Shown here: positions 1 through 10,370 of the stretch, piece by piece
How positions within the stretch are numbered: position 1 is the stretch's first letter
Layout of the letters: each line of letters starts with the position of its first letter
Assembly: GCA_006176705.1 (NCBI GenBank)
Contig: QRFJ01004298.1
Coordinates: 1 to 64,000, forward strand
Direction of reading: 5' to 3'
Length of the DNA stretch: 64,000 bases
From: Cocos nucifera
Taxonomy: Eukaryota > Streptophyta > Magnoliopsida > Arecales > Arecaceae
Notes under the pieces: generated by a model
Told to the model about the DNA's origin: nothing
The model's database searches: none
The model's input: only the letters and a program-made list of their open reading frames with translations
Program-made: the position numbers and the translations under genes

Positions 1-2232
1 TAGGGGCAAAATTGTAATTTTGACTATAATTAATGAAATGGGTTATTTTCTATCACACATGTGTATTTAGTGTCTGTGATACATCCTTTGAGTTAATGGT
101 AATGATAATTCATATTTTCAAGAGTTGAAAATTTAAGACATGAATAATCATTATTAACTCATAAACAGCTCCCGACCATAGGATCATCACGAGGATGGTG
201 ATTGATCCGGAAGGTTGGTGTACGATCGCTTCTCTTTAGTAGATGAGTCTTGAGTCTACGGTGTGGAGACACCGGAGCGAGAGTACAGGTACTCGTTAGA
301 GAACGAGGGCACTGAGCGTGACCACCTCGAGTAGTCATTAGGGAGTCTACCTTCTCGTCAATGACTGACTCGATGCTGCAGTAGTGTGTCTGGTTCTTTG
401 ACCTGAGATGCATCGGCAGTTCACCTTGAGGGTGTTATAGTTTGACTACACCATTACTCGGTCTCCTAGCCATATGGAACCCTGAGGTGTATGTTGGCTA
501 TGACATGTTCATTGTAGGAACTGGATTGCATCAAGATGGGATCTATCTACCTCGGTGGTAGAGGAGTAGCCCTATGATGATCATGAGAATCAAGTCCTGA
601 AGCCCATGGCCATGGCAGAGTGAAATAATAGAAAGAGTTTCTATTTAGATTTTCACATTGGACTCGAATCGAATGATTACATCATATGACAGAGACTAGG
701 GTTTGACGAGTTCACCTTAACCCTAATCTGATCGGGGCTCAAGATAGAAGAACTGAATCACACAGGTAGCTGCACCAAGAGGTTCGCATTCAGCTCTGAT
801 GGGTTGCCACCATATACTGCTAGGTGTCACTGGTGGATTTTGGGAGCAATTAGAATGATTTAGATGATCGATCATTCTAGCTGTTCGAATCAGAAGAGTT
901 CTGATCCATCGAAAGGAGTTTCGATGATGTCGATGATAGAGATCATGACATATCCCATTACCATACAGAACTGAACCTAACTGGGTCACACAAACAAGGG
1001 TTTGAATCTGGTGATCATCAATTGAACTGATCTAGTTCAATTGATCTGAATGAGATTCAATTAGGTTCAAGGAAATCGTGCTAGCACTCGATTGAACCTA
1101 ACGTTCTTCTTTTGCTATCATAAATAAGTCGTCCTGTCTGAGCCAAAGGAGTTTGTGCTCAAACAGAAGTCTTCTTATGGTCTGACTGGAGGTTGTCCAA
1201 GTCAGAATAGGTTGTCTTATTTGTAAGACATTACCTGCCATTTTTGGTCACCTGCCATTTCTTGTTCTTTGACTTTGGTCAAAAGTCTACCTTTGACTGG
1301 TCAAACGTTGACCATTCACCCTTTGACTTTTGACCACATGTCATGCACCTATTGGAGAGCTGGTGGGGGCTTGTCCCCCTGCCAGAACCTGGCAAGGAGA
1401 ATGGGCGCACGCCAAGGGTGGCGTGAGCCCAAGTAGGAGGCGCCTAGGAGTCCTTGTTGGACAAGGACTCCATCTCCCTTTAGGATTCCAATGAGAGTTC
1501 TTCTAAGAATCCAGTTTGACTGGTCCAAGGCACTCTCCAAGTAGGAATCCAGGGGACTCTAATCCCACCAATCAGATTTAGATCTGATTTCACAAAGGGT
1601 TGTGATTGGTTGGGAGGAAGATGACTTGGATCACGCTTAGTCTATATAAGAGACCCAGCGCCCAAGTGAAAAAATAATCAAGAATAATCAAGAAGCAATC
1701 TTCCCACGCCCCAAGGCTGCCTCTCTCCCCTTTCTCCACGCCATACTCTCTTCTCCCCTTGCTCTCCACGTCCAAAAGTGTTTTGGATTTGGATTGGTGC
1801 GATTTAGATCAAGAAAAGGAGATCAAAAGCAAGAAGGCTGCGCTGCTGCGAAGAACGACTGCAGATCTTCAAAAGGAGTTTTGAAGATCCTCCAGATCAG
1901 ATCCAGATCTGATTTTTGGAGGCGTGATAGAGAAGAAGAGGATCTCCAGATCCAGCCCGAGTGGATACCGGTAGAGGCCAGGCGCTTGCGTGGCTTGATC
2001 CAGAACCTTCCGCTGCAAACAGGATCATCAACAGGGTAATAGGATTACCCTATTCAGGTAAATTGAATGTGATTTAATTTATCCTTTTCATTTAATTTTT
2101 ATTAAATAAATAAGAATCAGATCTGAAGCATCCCTGATCTGATACAGATCTAAGAGAAAAAATTTTGAAATATATCTCTTGATCTGATCAGATCTGAACG
2201 AACCTGGTCAGGGAAATCAGGATTTCCCTTCA
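1..2232 (+). repeat. 5' LTR of element A (left 55 bp missing)
   Basis: Position 1 aligns with 8140 in the 3' LTR, which starts TGTTAGATATATG at 8085. The LTR ends in ...CCCTTCA just before the primer binding site. Full length would be ~2.29 kb, long for copia. It contains a TATA box at 1643 and many AGATCTGA palindromes in the right third. Short ORFs here (for example 1794-2039) are chance readings of R/U5. Confidence 0.95.
1643..1650 (+). promoter_or_regulatory. TATA box of element A 5' LTR
   Basis: TATATAAG sits in the right third of the LTR and is repeated at 9781-9788 in the 3' LTR. Related LTRs have TATATAAA at 38021 and 43088. It probably marks the U3/R border, with RNA starting ~25-35 bp downstream. 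Confidence 0.75.
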
Positions 2233-2234
2233 AG

Positions 2235-2246
2235 TGGTATCAGAGC
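2235..2246 (+). other. Primer binding site (initiator Met tRNA)
   Basis: TGGTATCAGAGC lies two bases after the 5' LTR. It is the standard copia primer site, complementary to the 3' end of initiator methionine tRNA, and fixes the direction of the element and the end of the LTR. Confidence 0.93.
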
Positions 2247-4120
2247 CATGGTTCTAAAAATAGTTTAGATCTGATTTTTAATTTTATTTTAATTAAAAAT
2301 AACGTGATTTCAGATGTCACATGAGATGTGATCAGATCTGAAATCAGGAAAATTAAAATTAAATGATTTGGATCTAAGAACATGAAGATATGCATGACTA
2401 GTTCTAGTATAGAATAGTTCTATAGAATAGTTTTGCATGTCTTTGATTTAATATGATTAAATCATATTTTAGATCTTCTTATTTACTGTTTTCTGATATT
2501 ATAAGTGTTATAATAACATCTGATAAACAGCAAATAAAAATTATTTAATTTTAAATATCATATGAGATATGATAGATGCATGACTAGACTAGTTGTAGAA
2601 TAGTTCTACATAATTGTCTAGATTAGAATTTATTTTGATTAGATCAATTTAAATCTAATTTTTCAGATTATTATGTGATAATTTAGATCTGAAAACATGC
2701 ATGATTATGATACATGAGATGTATGCAAAATATGCCATGGTTAGATCTAAATTTGTATATGAGATATATGATATAGATCTATAACTGTTTTGTAGTATTG
2801 AATGTTTATTGAATGTTCCTGATTAAGGCGTTCCCTCTTGGCCGTCCGGTCATAAGAACGAAGAAGGGTTTAAAGGCCCTCTCTTCCCATTCGATGGGGT
2901 GTTCTTATGATGTGTAGGGGTGCTGCGCGTTCGTCCTTAATCAGAAACCCAAAACTTACTTTCTGCAAAACCCTAGATCCTGAAACCCTAGGATTTATTG
3001 TGCATATTTTGTTTATGAACCCTACTTAATTAAGAATTAAGTTTATGGAATATTAATTAGGTCTAAAATTGAGAATTTCAGATCTAAGACATATTCATAA
3101 TACTGGGTTCGGGCTTGGGTAGCTCAATTAGGTCTAAGCGGTTGATCAAACCGAATCAAGAGTTGGTTAGATGGGATCAACAATGCTTAAATTGACCAGC
3201 CTAATAGGATTAAGTCTGGGTCAAGATCGAGTCACGATCAAGCAAGACCTAATTAGGCTCAGAGGTTAGAGTCTGGATTGTAGGCTAACCCAATTGGTTC
3301 TGACTCAACAATTTGGTGTCTAAGGTAAGTTTGGCACAGACGACCGACTGGTTTTTAATTGGAAGCTACTCGACCTGAATGCGTTCTTGTACGAGTTAAT
3401 GGCATATTCCTTCCACCGGTCTCACTTACCTGGCCATATCTGTTGACACAGTTCTGATCTGAGGTGGTCAATAATCCGAGCTGACCCATGCCACTAGGTT
3501 AGTCATAATTGTTATGACTAAGCCAAGTCTAGTTTAATGAGACCTGAATCAATTCTCCCTAAGAAAAGATTAAGTCCGAGGTCTTCCACCATTGTAGATG
3601 TGCGGGCCCTTCCCGGGGTTGATTGTTCTCGGCTGGATACAGTGGCTCAGTTGCACCGGGAAGACGCAACCATGTCTATTAGGCATTGGATGCTATGGGC
3701 TGGAGGATGAGTTGGGCTCAATATTCCGGATACGGTGAGAGACCTCAATTAGGAACCCAGTCTATGCAAATGGTGGGTCTGACTTAACTAAGGAGTGGAT
3801 CAATATTCCGGATACGGTGAGATTCATGAATTAGAGACCAAGTTTGGGTGCACCATGATTAGAGAATCATTGAACAAGAGTTGTTCACTCATTGGCTAAC
3901 CCATCACCAATAACTGTTAGGTGAGGTGATGAGTCAGTTGGTGAGACCGCACCACCCACTAGAAATCATTCAATCGCGGAGATTTTCGCATCTCTACAGA
4001 GGGAGTGTAGGGATCCGAGAAAATAGTGGGAGCTAATTTGTTTAAAAATAAAATCCCTAAACAAATTGGTCAAGTCAAAATTACAGTATCTAACTAGAAT
4101 CTTTGACTCTCTACAGGAAA
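2247..4120 (+). other. Untranslated leader of element A
   Basis: This ~1.9 kb stretch between primer site and gag has no credible gene. It holds a nested inverted repeat at 2820-2943, a direct repeat of about 24 bp (around 3717 and 3799) built on ATTCCGGATACGGTGAGA, and a pyrimidine-rich CTCTACAG just before the gag ATG that resembles a 3' splice site. C has the equivalent leader at 30538-32350, and F also has a ~1.9 kb leader. Confidence 0.8.
2820..2943 (+). promoter_or_regulatory. Nested inverted repeat (probable RNA stem-loop) in leader
   Basis: The outer arms are TGATTAAGG (2820-2828) and CCTTAATCA (2935-2943). The inner arms are CATAAGAAC (2851-2859) and GTTCTTATG (2901-2909). Both pairs are perfect 9-bp complements. 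The inner arms are identical in C (31065-31073 and 31115-31123). The position in a retroelement leader suggests a packaging, dimerisation or translation-control structure; that role is inference. Confidence 0.6.
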
Positions 4121-4990
4121 ATGTCTGCGTCCAACCCACTGGCACGTATCCTAGACACACATAGACTGACTGGACCCAATTATAAAGATTGGCTCAGGAA
4201 CTACAAAATTGTTTTGGGTTCCGAGAAGTTAACACATGTTTTGGACCAGGACCCTCCCACCTTACCAGCTCGTCCATCCACTGAACAGAGAGCGTCTCTG
4301 GAAAAATGGATTGACGAAGATAATAAGGCCAGATACTACATGTTGGGCTCGATGTCTGATGAGCTCCAGCGCCAACATGAAGATATCGGGACTGCTCGCC
4401 AAATGTTGGCTCACCTGCAGGAGATGTTTGGTGAACAGAGTCGCGCAGCCAAATATCAAGTCACGAAATGACTTTTTAAGGCTAAGATGCGTGATGGGCA
4501 GTCAGTCCAAGATCACTGTCTGACAATGATCAAGGACATGGAAGAGCTTGAGAAGCTCGGTGTGAAGTTGGACTTGGACTTGCAGAATGATATTATTCTG
4601 CAATCCTTGACTGATGCATATGGGCAATTCATCATGAATTACCACATGCATAAACTTCAAAATTCCTTGGCCGAGTTAATGAATATGCTGGTTACCGCTG
4701 AGCTTTCTATGAAAGGTTCTAAAGGCTCAGTTCTTGCTATGGAACGGACTTCTTCCAAAAGAAAGTCTTATGGAAAGAAAAAGAAGTCTGTGAAAAAGCA
4801 AAAGGTAGAAGGATCAAAGAAGAAGAAGGCAGAACCGAAGAAAAAGGTCGATGGCAAAGGAAAGTGTTTCCATTGCAACAGCGACGGCCATTGGAAGCGG
4901 AACTGCCCTACTTACCTGGCCACCCTGAAGAACAAGAAGGAAGGTCCTTCTGGAGGTATGCTCGTTATTGAGTCTAACCTTACGGTTTCT
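4121..4990 (+). pseudogene. gag: Element A gag (capsid/nucleocapsid), broken
   Basis: The start is the ATG at 4121 (MSASNPLARILDTHRLTG), which aligns with the ATG at 32351 in C. The product would be the copia Gag that forms the virus-like particle. The N-terminal part is the UBN2/DUF4219-like copia Gag fold (LTGPNYKDWLRN). A lysine-rich linker follows, then a CCHC zinc knuckle (CFHCNSDGHWKRNC, 4865-4906). Codon 117 is a TGA stop (4469-4471), after which the frame stays open to 5269. The same TGA occupies codon 117 in C, so it is inherited. Unless the stop is read through, no full Gag can be made. Confidence 0.9.
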
Positions 4991-6265
4991 TCTGCATCCA
5001 GTTGGGTGCTTGACTCTGGTTCTAGTGCTCATCTGTGCACTTCTATGCAGGGTCTTGAGGATAGCAGGAGGCTGAGGGATGGAGACATGATCCTACGCAT
5101 CGGTAATGGAGCAAGAGTTGCTGCAGTAGCCGTGGGAACATACCCTCTTCGATTACCATCTGGTTTAGACTTAGTTTTGAAAGACTGTTATTATGTGCCT
5201 GCAGCTAGCAGGAATTTGATTTCTGTTTCATGCTTAGCACAAGAAGGTTATGTGATTCACCTTCTTTAAGGACCATTGTAACATTCTTTATGAAAGAAAT
5301 AAAATTGCAAATGGTTTCCTTATTAATGGTCTTTATCAGCTACATATTGATGTACCTGTTCTAACTATCGAGCAAAACGTGAATGCCAAACGACCTAGGG
5401 ATAGTCCAAACGACAGATATCTATGGCACCTGAGATTAGGTCATATAGCAGAAGATAGGATCAACAAATTGGAGAAAAATGGGCTATTGAGTCCATTGAC
5501 TTTCCGAGTCATATCCAACTTGTGAATCTTGTCTTCAAGGCAAAATGACTAAACTCCCTTTTGTTGGACATGGGGAGAGGGCCACAGATCTCCTTGCCCT
5601 AGTACATACTGATGTGTGCGGCCCATTTGATGTGCCGGCTAGAGGCAATTTTGTCTACTTCATTACCTTTACCGATGATCTGTCTAGGTATGGGTATGTG
5701 TATCTTATGAGACACAAGTCTGAAGCTTTTGAAAAGTTCAAAGAATTCAGACATGAAGTAGAAAAACAAACTGGAAAACCCATTAAGGTTCTTCGATCAG
5801 ATCGAGGAGGTGAATACCTTAGCCGGGAATTCCTAGACTATCTTAAGGAAAATGGCATAGTCTCTCAATGGACTCCACCAGGAACACCTCAACTCAACGG
5901 GGTTTCAGAACGGAGAAATCGGACTCTATTGGATATGGTTCGATCCATGATGAGCTTCACAGACCTCTGATTTTCTTTGGGGACATTCATTGTTAACTTC
6001 AATTTATCTACTGAATAGGGTTCCCTCTAAAACCGTTCCTACCACACCGTATGAGATATGGCACGGTAAGAAACCAAGTCTGAGTCATCTCAGAATTTGG
6101 GGTTGTCCGGCTCATGTCAAAAGACAACAAGCGGACAAGTTAGAGTTTAGGTCCTTTAGAGCTCGATTCATAGGATATCCTAAAGAGTCATTAGGATACT
6201 ATTTCTACATTCCAGAAGACCACAATGTGATTGTGAGTCGACATGCCATCTTTCTTGAAAAATAG
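4991..6265 (+). pseudogene. pol: Element A protease and integrase region, broken
   Basis: The aspartic protease motif DSGSS starts at 5012. A +1 frameshift near 5264 (an extra T compared with C) and another near 5505 separate it from the pre-integrase LWHLRLGH block. The integrase core starts near 5545 and keeps the catalytic set: D in HTDVCGPF, D in RSDRGGEY and E in NGVSERRNRTL. It is cut by a stop/frameshift at 5968-5970 and resumes in another frame as WGHSLLTSIYLLNRVP. It ends at a TAG (6263-6265) after FLEK. The 5968 lesion is shared with C, and the TAG with both C and D. Confidence 0.9.
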
Positions 6266-8070
6266 TTTATTCAAGATAGCGGCATTGGAAAGCAGATTAA
6301 GCTTGATGAGAAAGTCTCACAAGTAGAAACGAGCTAAGGACCAATTGGAACCAAATCAGGTTGAGCCAATAAGAACACTACCTCCTCCACCTCGTAGATC
6401 GGAAAGAGTTTTCCCGTCCCCCTGAAAGATACTTAGGTATTATTTCAGAGGATGTAGAGGAAATGTTCCTCATAGGTAATGGTGCTCATGGTGATGATCC
6501 CAAAACCTACAACGAGGCGATATCAGATATCGACTCCGAGAAATGGCTTAGAGGCAATGAAGTCAGAAATTGACTCGATGCACTCAAACCAAGTCTGGAC
6601 CTTGGTAGATCCACCAGAAGGTATAGTACCTATTGGGTGTAAATGGATCTTCAAGAGAAAGATTGGTGCAGATGGGAATGTGGAGACATTCAAGGCTAGA
6701 CTAGTGGCAAAAGGTTATAGTCAACGTGAAGGCATTGACTATCAGGATACCTTTTCCCCAGTGGCTATGCTAAAATCCATCCGCACATTGCTTGCCTGTT
6801 GCAGCCTATTTCGATTATGAAATATGGCAAATGGACGTGAAAACGGCATTCCTAAATGGATATCTTGAGGAAGATATCTATATGGAACAGCCGCTAGGTT
6901 TCACATCCAGTGATACTGATCACAAGGTTTGCAAGCTGCAAAGGTCCATATATGGACTTAAGCAAGCATCTCGGAGCTGGAACACTCGTTTCAATGATGT
7001 GATCAAAAAGTTTGGTTTCATCAAAAATGAAGAGGAACCATGTGTTTTCAAAAGGGTCAGTGGGAGCGCTGTTGTCTTCCTCGTATTGTACGTGGATGAC
7101 ATCCTCCTTATTGGGAATGATATTCCCATGTTGACATCAGTCAAGATGTGGTTGTCCTAAGGAATTCTCCATGAAAGACCTAGGTGAAGCATCCTTTATT
7201 CTAGGAATTAAGGTCTATAGGGATAGACCGAATAGGATGCTAGGACTTTCACAGAAGATGTACATAGAGGAAGTACTAAAGAGGTTTAGTATGGAAAACT
7301 CTAAGAGGGGATTAATACCCTTCAGACATGGTATTCATCTTTCCAAGAAGATGTGCCCCAGCACACCTGAGGAAATAGAACGCATGAGCAAGATCCCTTA
7401 TGCTTCTGCAATAGGGAGCCTCATGTATGCCATGCTATGTACACGACCTGATATAGCCCATGCTGTGAGTGTCACAAGCAGATATCAGTCAAATCCAGGT
7501 GAAGAACACTGGACTTCTGTGAAATGTATCCTTAAGTACTTGAGAAGAACTAAGGATATGATGTTGGTCTTTGGTAATGGAGAACTCCAAGTCCAGGGAT
7601 ACACAGACTCGGACTTCATGTCCGATATAGATGATCGAAAGTCGACATCTGGAAGTCTGTTTGTGTGCAATGGTGGAGCTGTCAGCTGGAAGAGTTCCAA
7701 GCAAACTGTGATAGCAGATTCCACCATGGAAGCAGAATATATAGCTGCATCAGAGGCTGCAAAGGAAGCATTCTGGTACAAGAAGTTTGCTGCAGAAATT
7801 GGAGTAATGCCATCAGATGCCATTCCTCTTTACTGCGACAACAATGGCGCCATAGCCCTTGCTAAGGAGCCGAGGTCTCACCAGAAGTCCAAGCACATTG
7901 AGCGGCGATATCATCTCATCCGCGATTACCTTGAGAAAGGTTACGTTGAGGTCAAGAGAGTCAACTCCACAGATAATGTGGCAGACCCACTTACAAAGCC
8001 GTTGGGCCAGCAGAAGATCGAAGCCCACCTTGAGAAGATGGGACTTAGACTTGTAGCCAATTGGCTTTAG
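6266..8070 (+). pseudogene. pol: Element A reverse transcriptase and RNase H, broken
   Basis: The RT begins near 6480 (SEIDSMHSNQVWTLVDPPEG). The active site YVDD is intact at 7089-7100. RNase H carries TDSDF and MEAEYIA and ends GLRLVANWL-stop at 8070, directly before the polypurine tract. Frameshifts lie near 6335, 6552, 6796 and 7157. The one at 6796 (an extra C) is shared with D but not C. The others are private single-base gains beside identical bases, so some may be sequencing errors. Confidence 0.9.
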
Positions 8071-8084
8071 GACAAGTGGGAGAT
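8071..8084 (+). other. Polypurine tract of element A
   Basis: GACAAGTGGGAGAT directly precedes the 3' LTR and follows the pol stop with no gap. It would prime plus-strand DNA synthesis. The same tract precedes the LTR in D (41328-41341). Confidence 0.85.
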
Positions 8085-10370
8085 TGTTAGATATATGTGC
8101 CCTAGAAGCCAGAATTGGCTGACACTTGTAATACACTTCTAGGGGCAAAATTGTAATTTTGACTATAATTAATAAATGGGTTATTTTCTATCACACATGT
8201 GTATTTAGTGTCTGTGATACATCCTTTGAGTTAATGGTAATGATAATTCATATTTTCAAGAGTTGAAAATTTAAGACATGAATAATCATTATTAACTCAT
8301 AAATAGCTCCCGACCATAGGATCATCACGAGGATGGTGATTGATCCGGAAGGTTGGTGTACGATCGCTTCTCTTTAGTAGATGAGTCTTGAGTCTACGGT
8401 GTGGAGACACCGGAGCGAGAGTACAGGTACTCGTTAGAGAACGAGGGCACTGAGCGTGACCACCTCGAGTAGTCATTAGGGAGTCTACCTTCTCGTCAAT
8501 GACTGACTCGATGCTGCAGTAGTGTGTCTGGTTCTTTGACCTGAGATGCATCGGCAGTTCACCTTGAGGGTGTTATAGTTTGACTACACCATTACTCGGT
8601 CTCCTAGCCATATGGAACCCTGAGGTGTATGTTGGCTATGACATGTTCATTGTAGGAACTGGATTGCATCAAGATGGGATCTATCTACCTCGGTGGTAGA
8701 GGAGTAGCCCTATGATGATCATGAGAATCAAGTCCTGAAGCCCATGGCCATGGCAGAGTGAAATAATAGAAAGAGTTTCTATTTAGATTTTCACATTGGA
8801 CTCGAATCGAATGATTACATCATATGACAGAGACTAGGGTTTGACGAGTTCACCTTAACCCTAATCTGATCGGGGCTCAAGATAGAAGAACTGAATCACA
8901 CAGGTAGCTGCACCAAGAGGTTCGCATTCAGCTCTGATGGGTTGCCACCATATACTGCTAGGTGTCACTGGTGGATTTTGGGAGCAATTAGAATGATTTA
9001 GATGATCGATCATTCTAGCTGTTCGAATCAGAAGAGTTCTGATCCATCGAAAGGAGTTTCGATGATGTCGATGATAGAGATCATGACATATCCCATTACC
9101 ATACAGAACTGAACCTAACTGGGTCACACAAACAAGGGTTTGAATCTGGTGATCATCAATTGAACTAATATAGTTCAATTGATCTGAATGAGATTCAATT
9201 AGGTTCAAGGAAATCGTGCTAGCACTCGATTGAACCTAACGTTCTTCTTTTGCTATCATAAATAAGTCGTCCTGTCTGAGCCAAAGGAGTTTGTGCTCAA
9301 ACAGAAGTCTTCTTATGGTCTGACTGGAGGTTGTCCAAGTCAGAATAGGTTGTCTTATTTGTAAGACATTACCTGCCAATTTTTGGTCACCTGCCATTTC
9401 TTGTTCTTTGACTTTGGTCAAAAGTCTACCTTTGACTGGTCAAACGTTGACCATTCACCCTTTGACTTTTGACCACATGTCATGCACCTATTGGAGAGCT
9501 GGTGGGGGCTTGTCCCCCTGCCAGAACCTGGCAAGGAGATGGGCGCACGCCAAGGGAGGCGTGAGCCCAAGTAGGAGGCGCCTAGGAGTCCTTGTTGGAC
9601 AAGGACTCCATCTCCCTTTAGGATTCCAATGAGAGTTCTTCTAAGAATCCAGTTTGACTGGTCCAAGGCACTCTCCAAGTAGGAATCCAGGGGACTCTAA
9701 TCCCACCAATCAGATTTAGATCTGATTTCACAAAGGGTTGTGATTGGTTGGGAGGAAGATGACTTGGATCACGCTTAGTCTATATAAGAGACCCAGCGCC
9801 CAAGTGAAAAAATAATCAAGAATAATCAAGAAGCAATCTTCCCACGCCCCAAGGCTGCCTCTCTCCCCTTTCTCCACGCCATACTCTCATCTCCCCTTGC
9901 TCTCCACGTCCAAAAGTGTTTTGGATTTGGATTGGTGCGATTTAGATCAAGAAAAGGAGATCAAAAGCAAGAAGGCTGCGCTGCTGCGAAGAACGACTGC
10001 AGATCTTCAAAAGGAGTTTTGAAGATCCTCCAGATCAGATCCAGATCTGATTTTTGGAGGCGTGATAGAGAAGAAGAGGATCTCCAGATCCAGCCCGAGT
10101 GGATACCGGTAGAGGCCAGGCGCTTGCGTGGCTTGATCCAGAACCTTCCGCTGCAAACAGGATCATCAACAGGGTAATAGGATTACCCTATTCAGGTAAA
10201 TTGAATGTGATTTAATTTATCCTTTTCATTTAATTTTTATTAAATAAATAAGAATCAGATCTGAAGCATCCCTGATCTGATACAGATCTAAGAGAAAAAA
10301 TTTTTGAAATATATCTCTTGATCTGATCAGATCTGAACGAACCTGGTCAGGGAAATCAGGATTCCCTTCT
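8085..10370 (+). repeat. 3' LTR of element A
   Basis: It starts TGTTAGATATATG and matches the 5' LTR until CCCTTC at 10369. The expected final A is a T. TATA is at 9781-9788. Beyond 10370 the sequence leaves the family, so this is the element's right edge. Confidence 0.93.

Larger units (their letters stand above)
1..10370 (+). mobile_element. Element A: Ty1/copia LTR retrotransposon, nearly complete
   Basis: The element has a 5' LTR (first ~55 bases lie left of the window), primer binding site, ~1.9 kb leader, gag-PR-IN-RT-RNase H in copia order, polypurine tract and 3' LTR. The two LTRs differ at only about a dozen places by eye over ~2.2 kb, so insertion is recent. Despite this, gag-pol has several stops and frameshifts, some shared with related copies at 21-43 kb. 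The right flank begins near 10371. The target-site duplication cannot be checked because the left flank is outside the window. The long LTRs suggest an Angela/Tork-like copia group, but the lineage is inferred. Confidence 0.93.

Noticed and set aside
1794..2039. 81-codon ORF in the A LTR, repeated at 9932-10177
   Set aside because: It is identical only because the LTRs are. It lies in R/U5, is not matched as a protein in C's LTR and has no recognisable motif.
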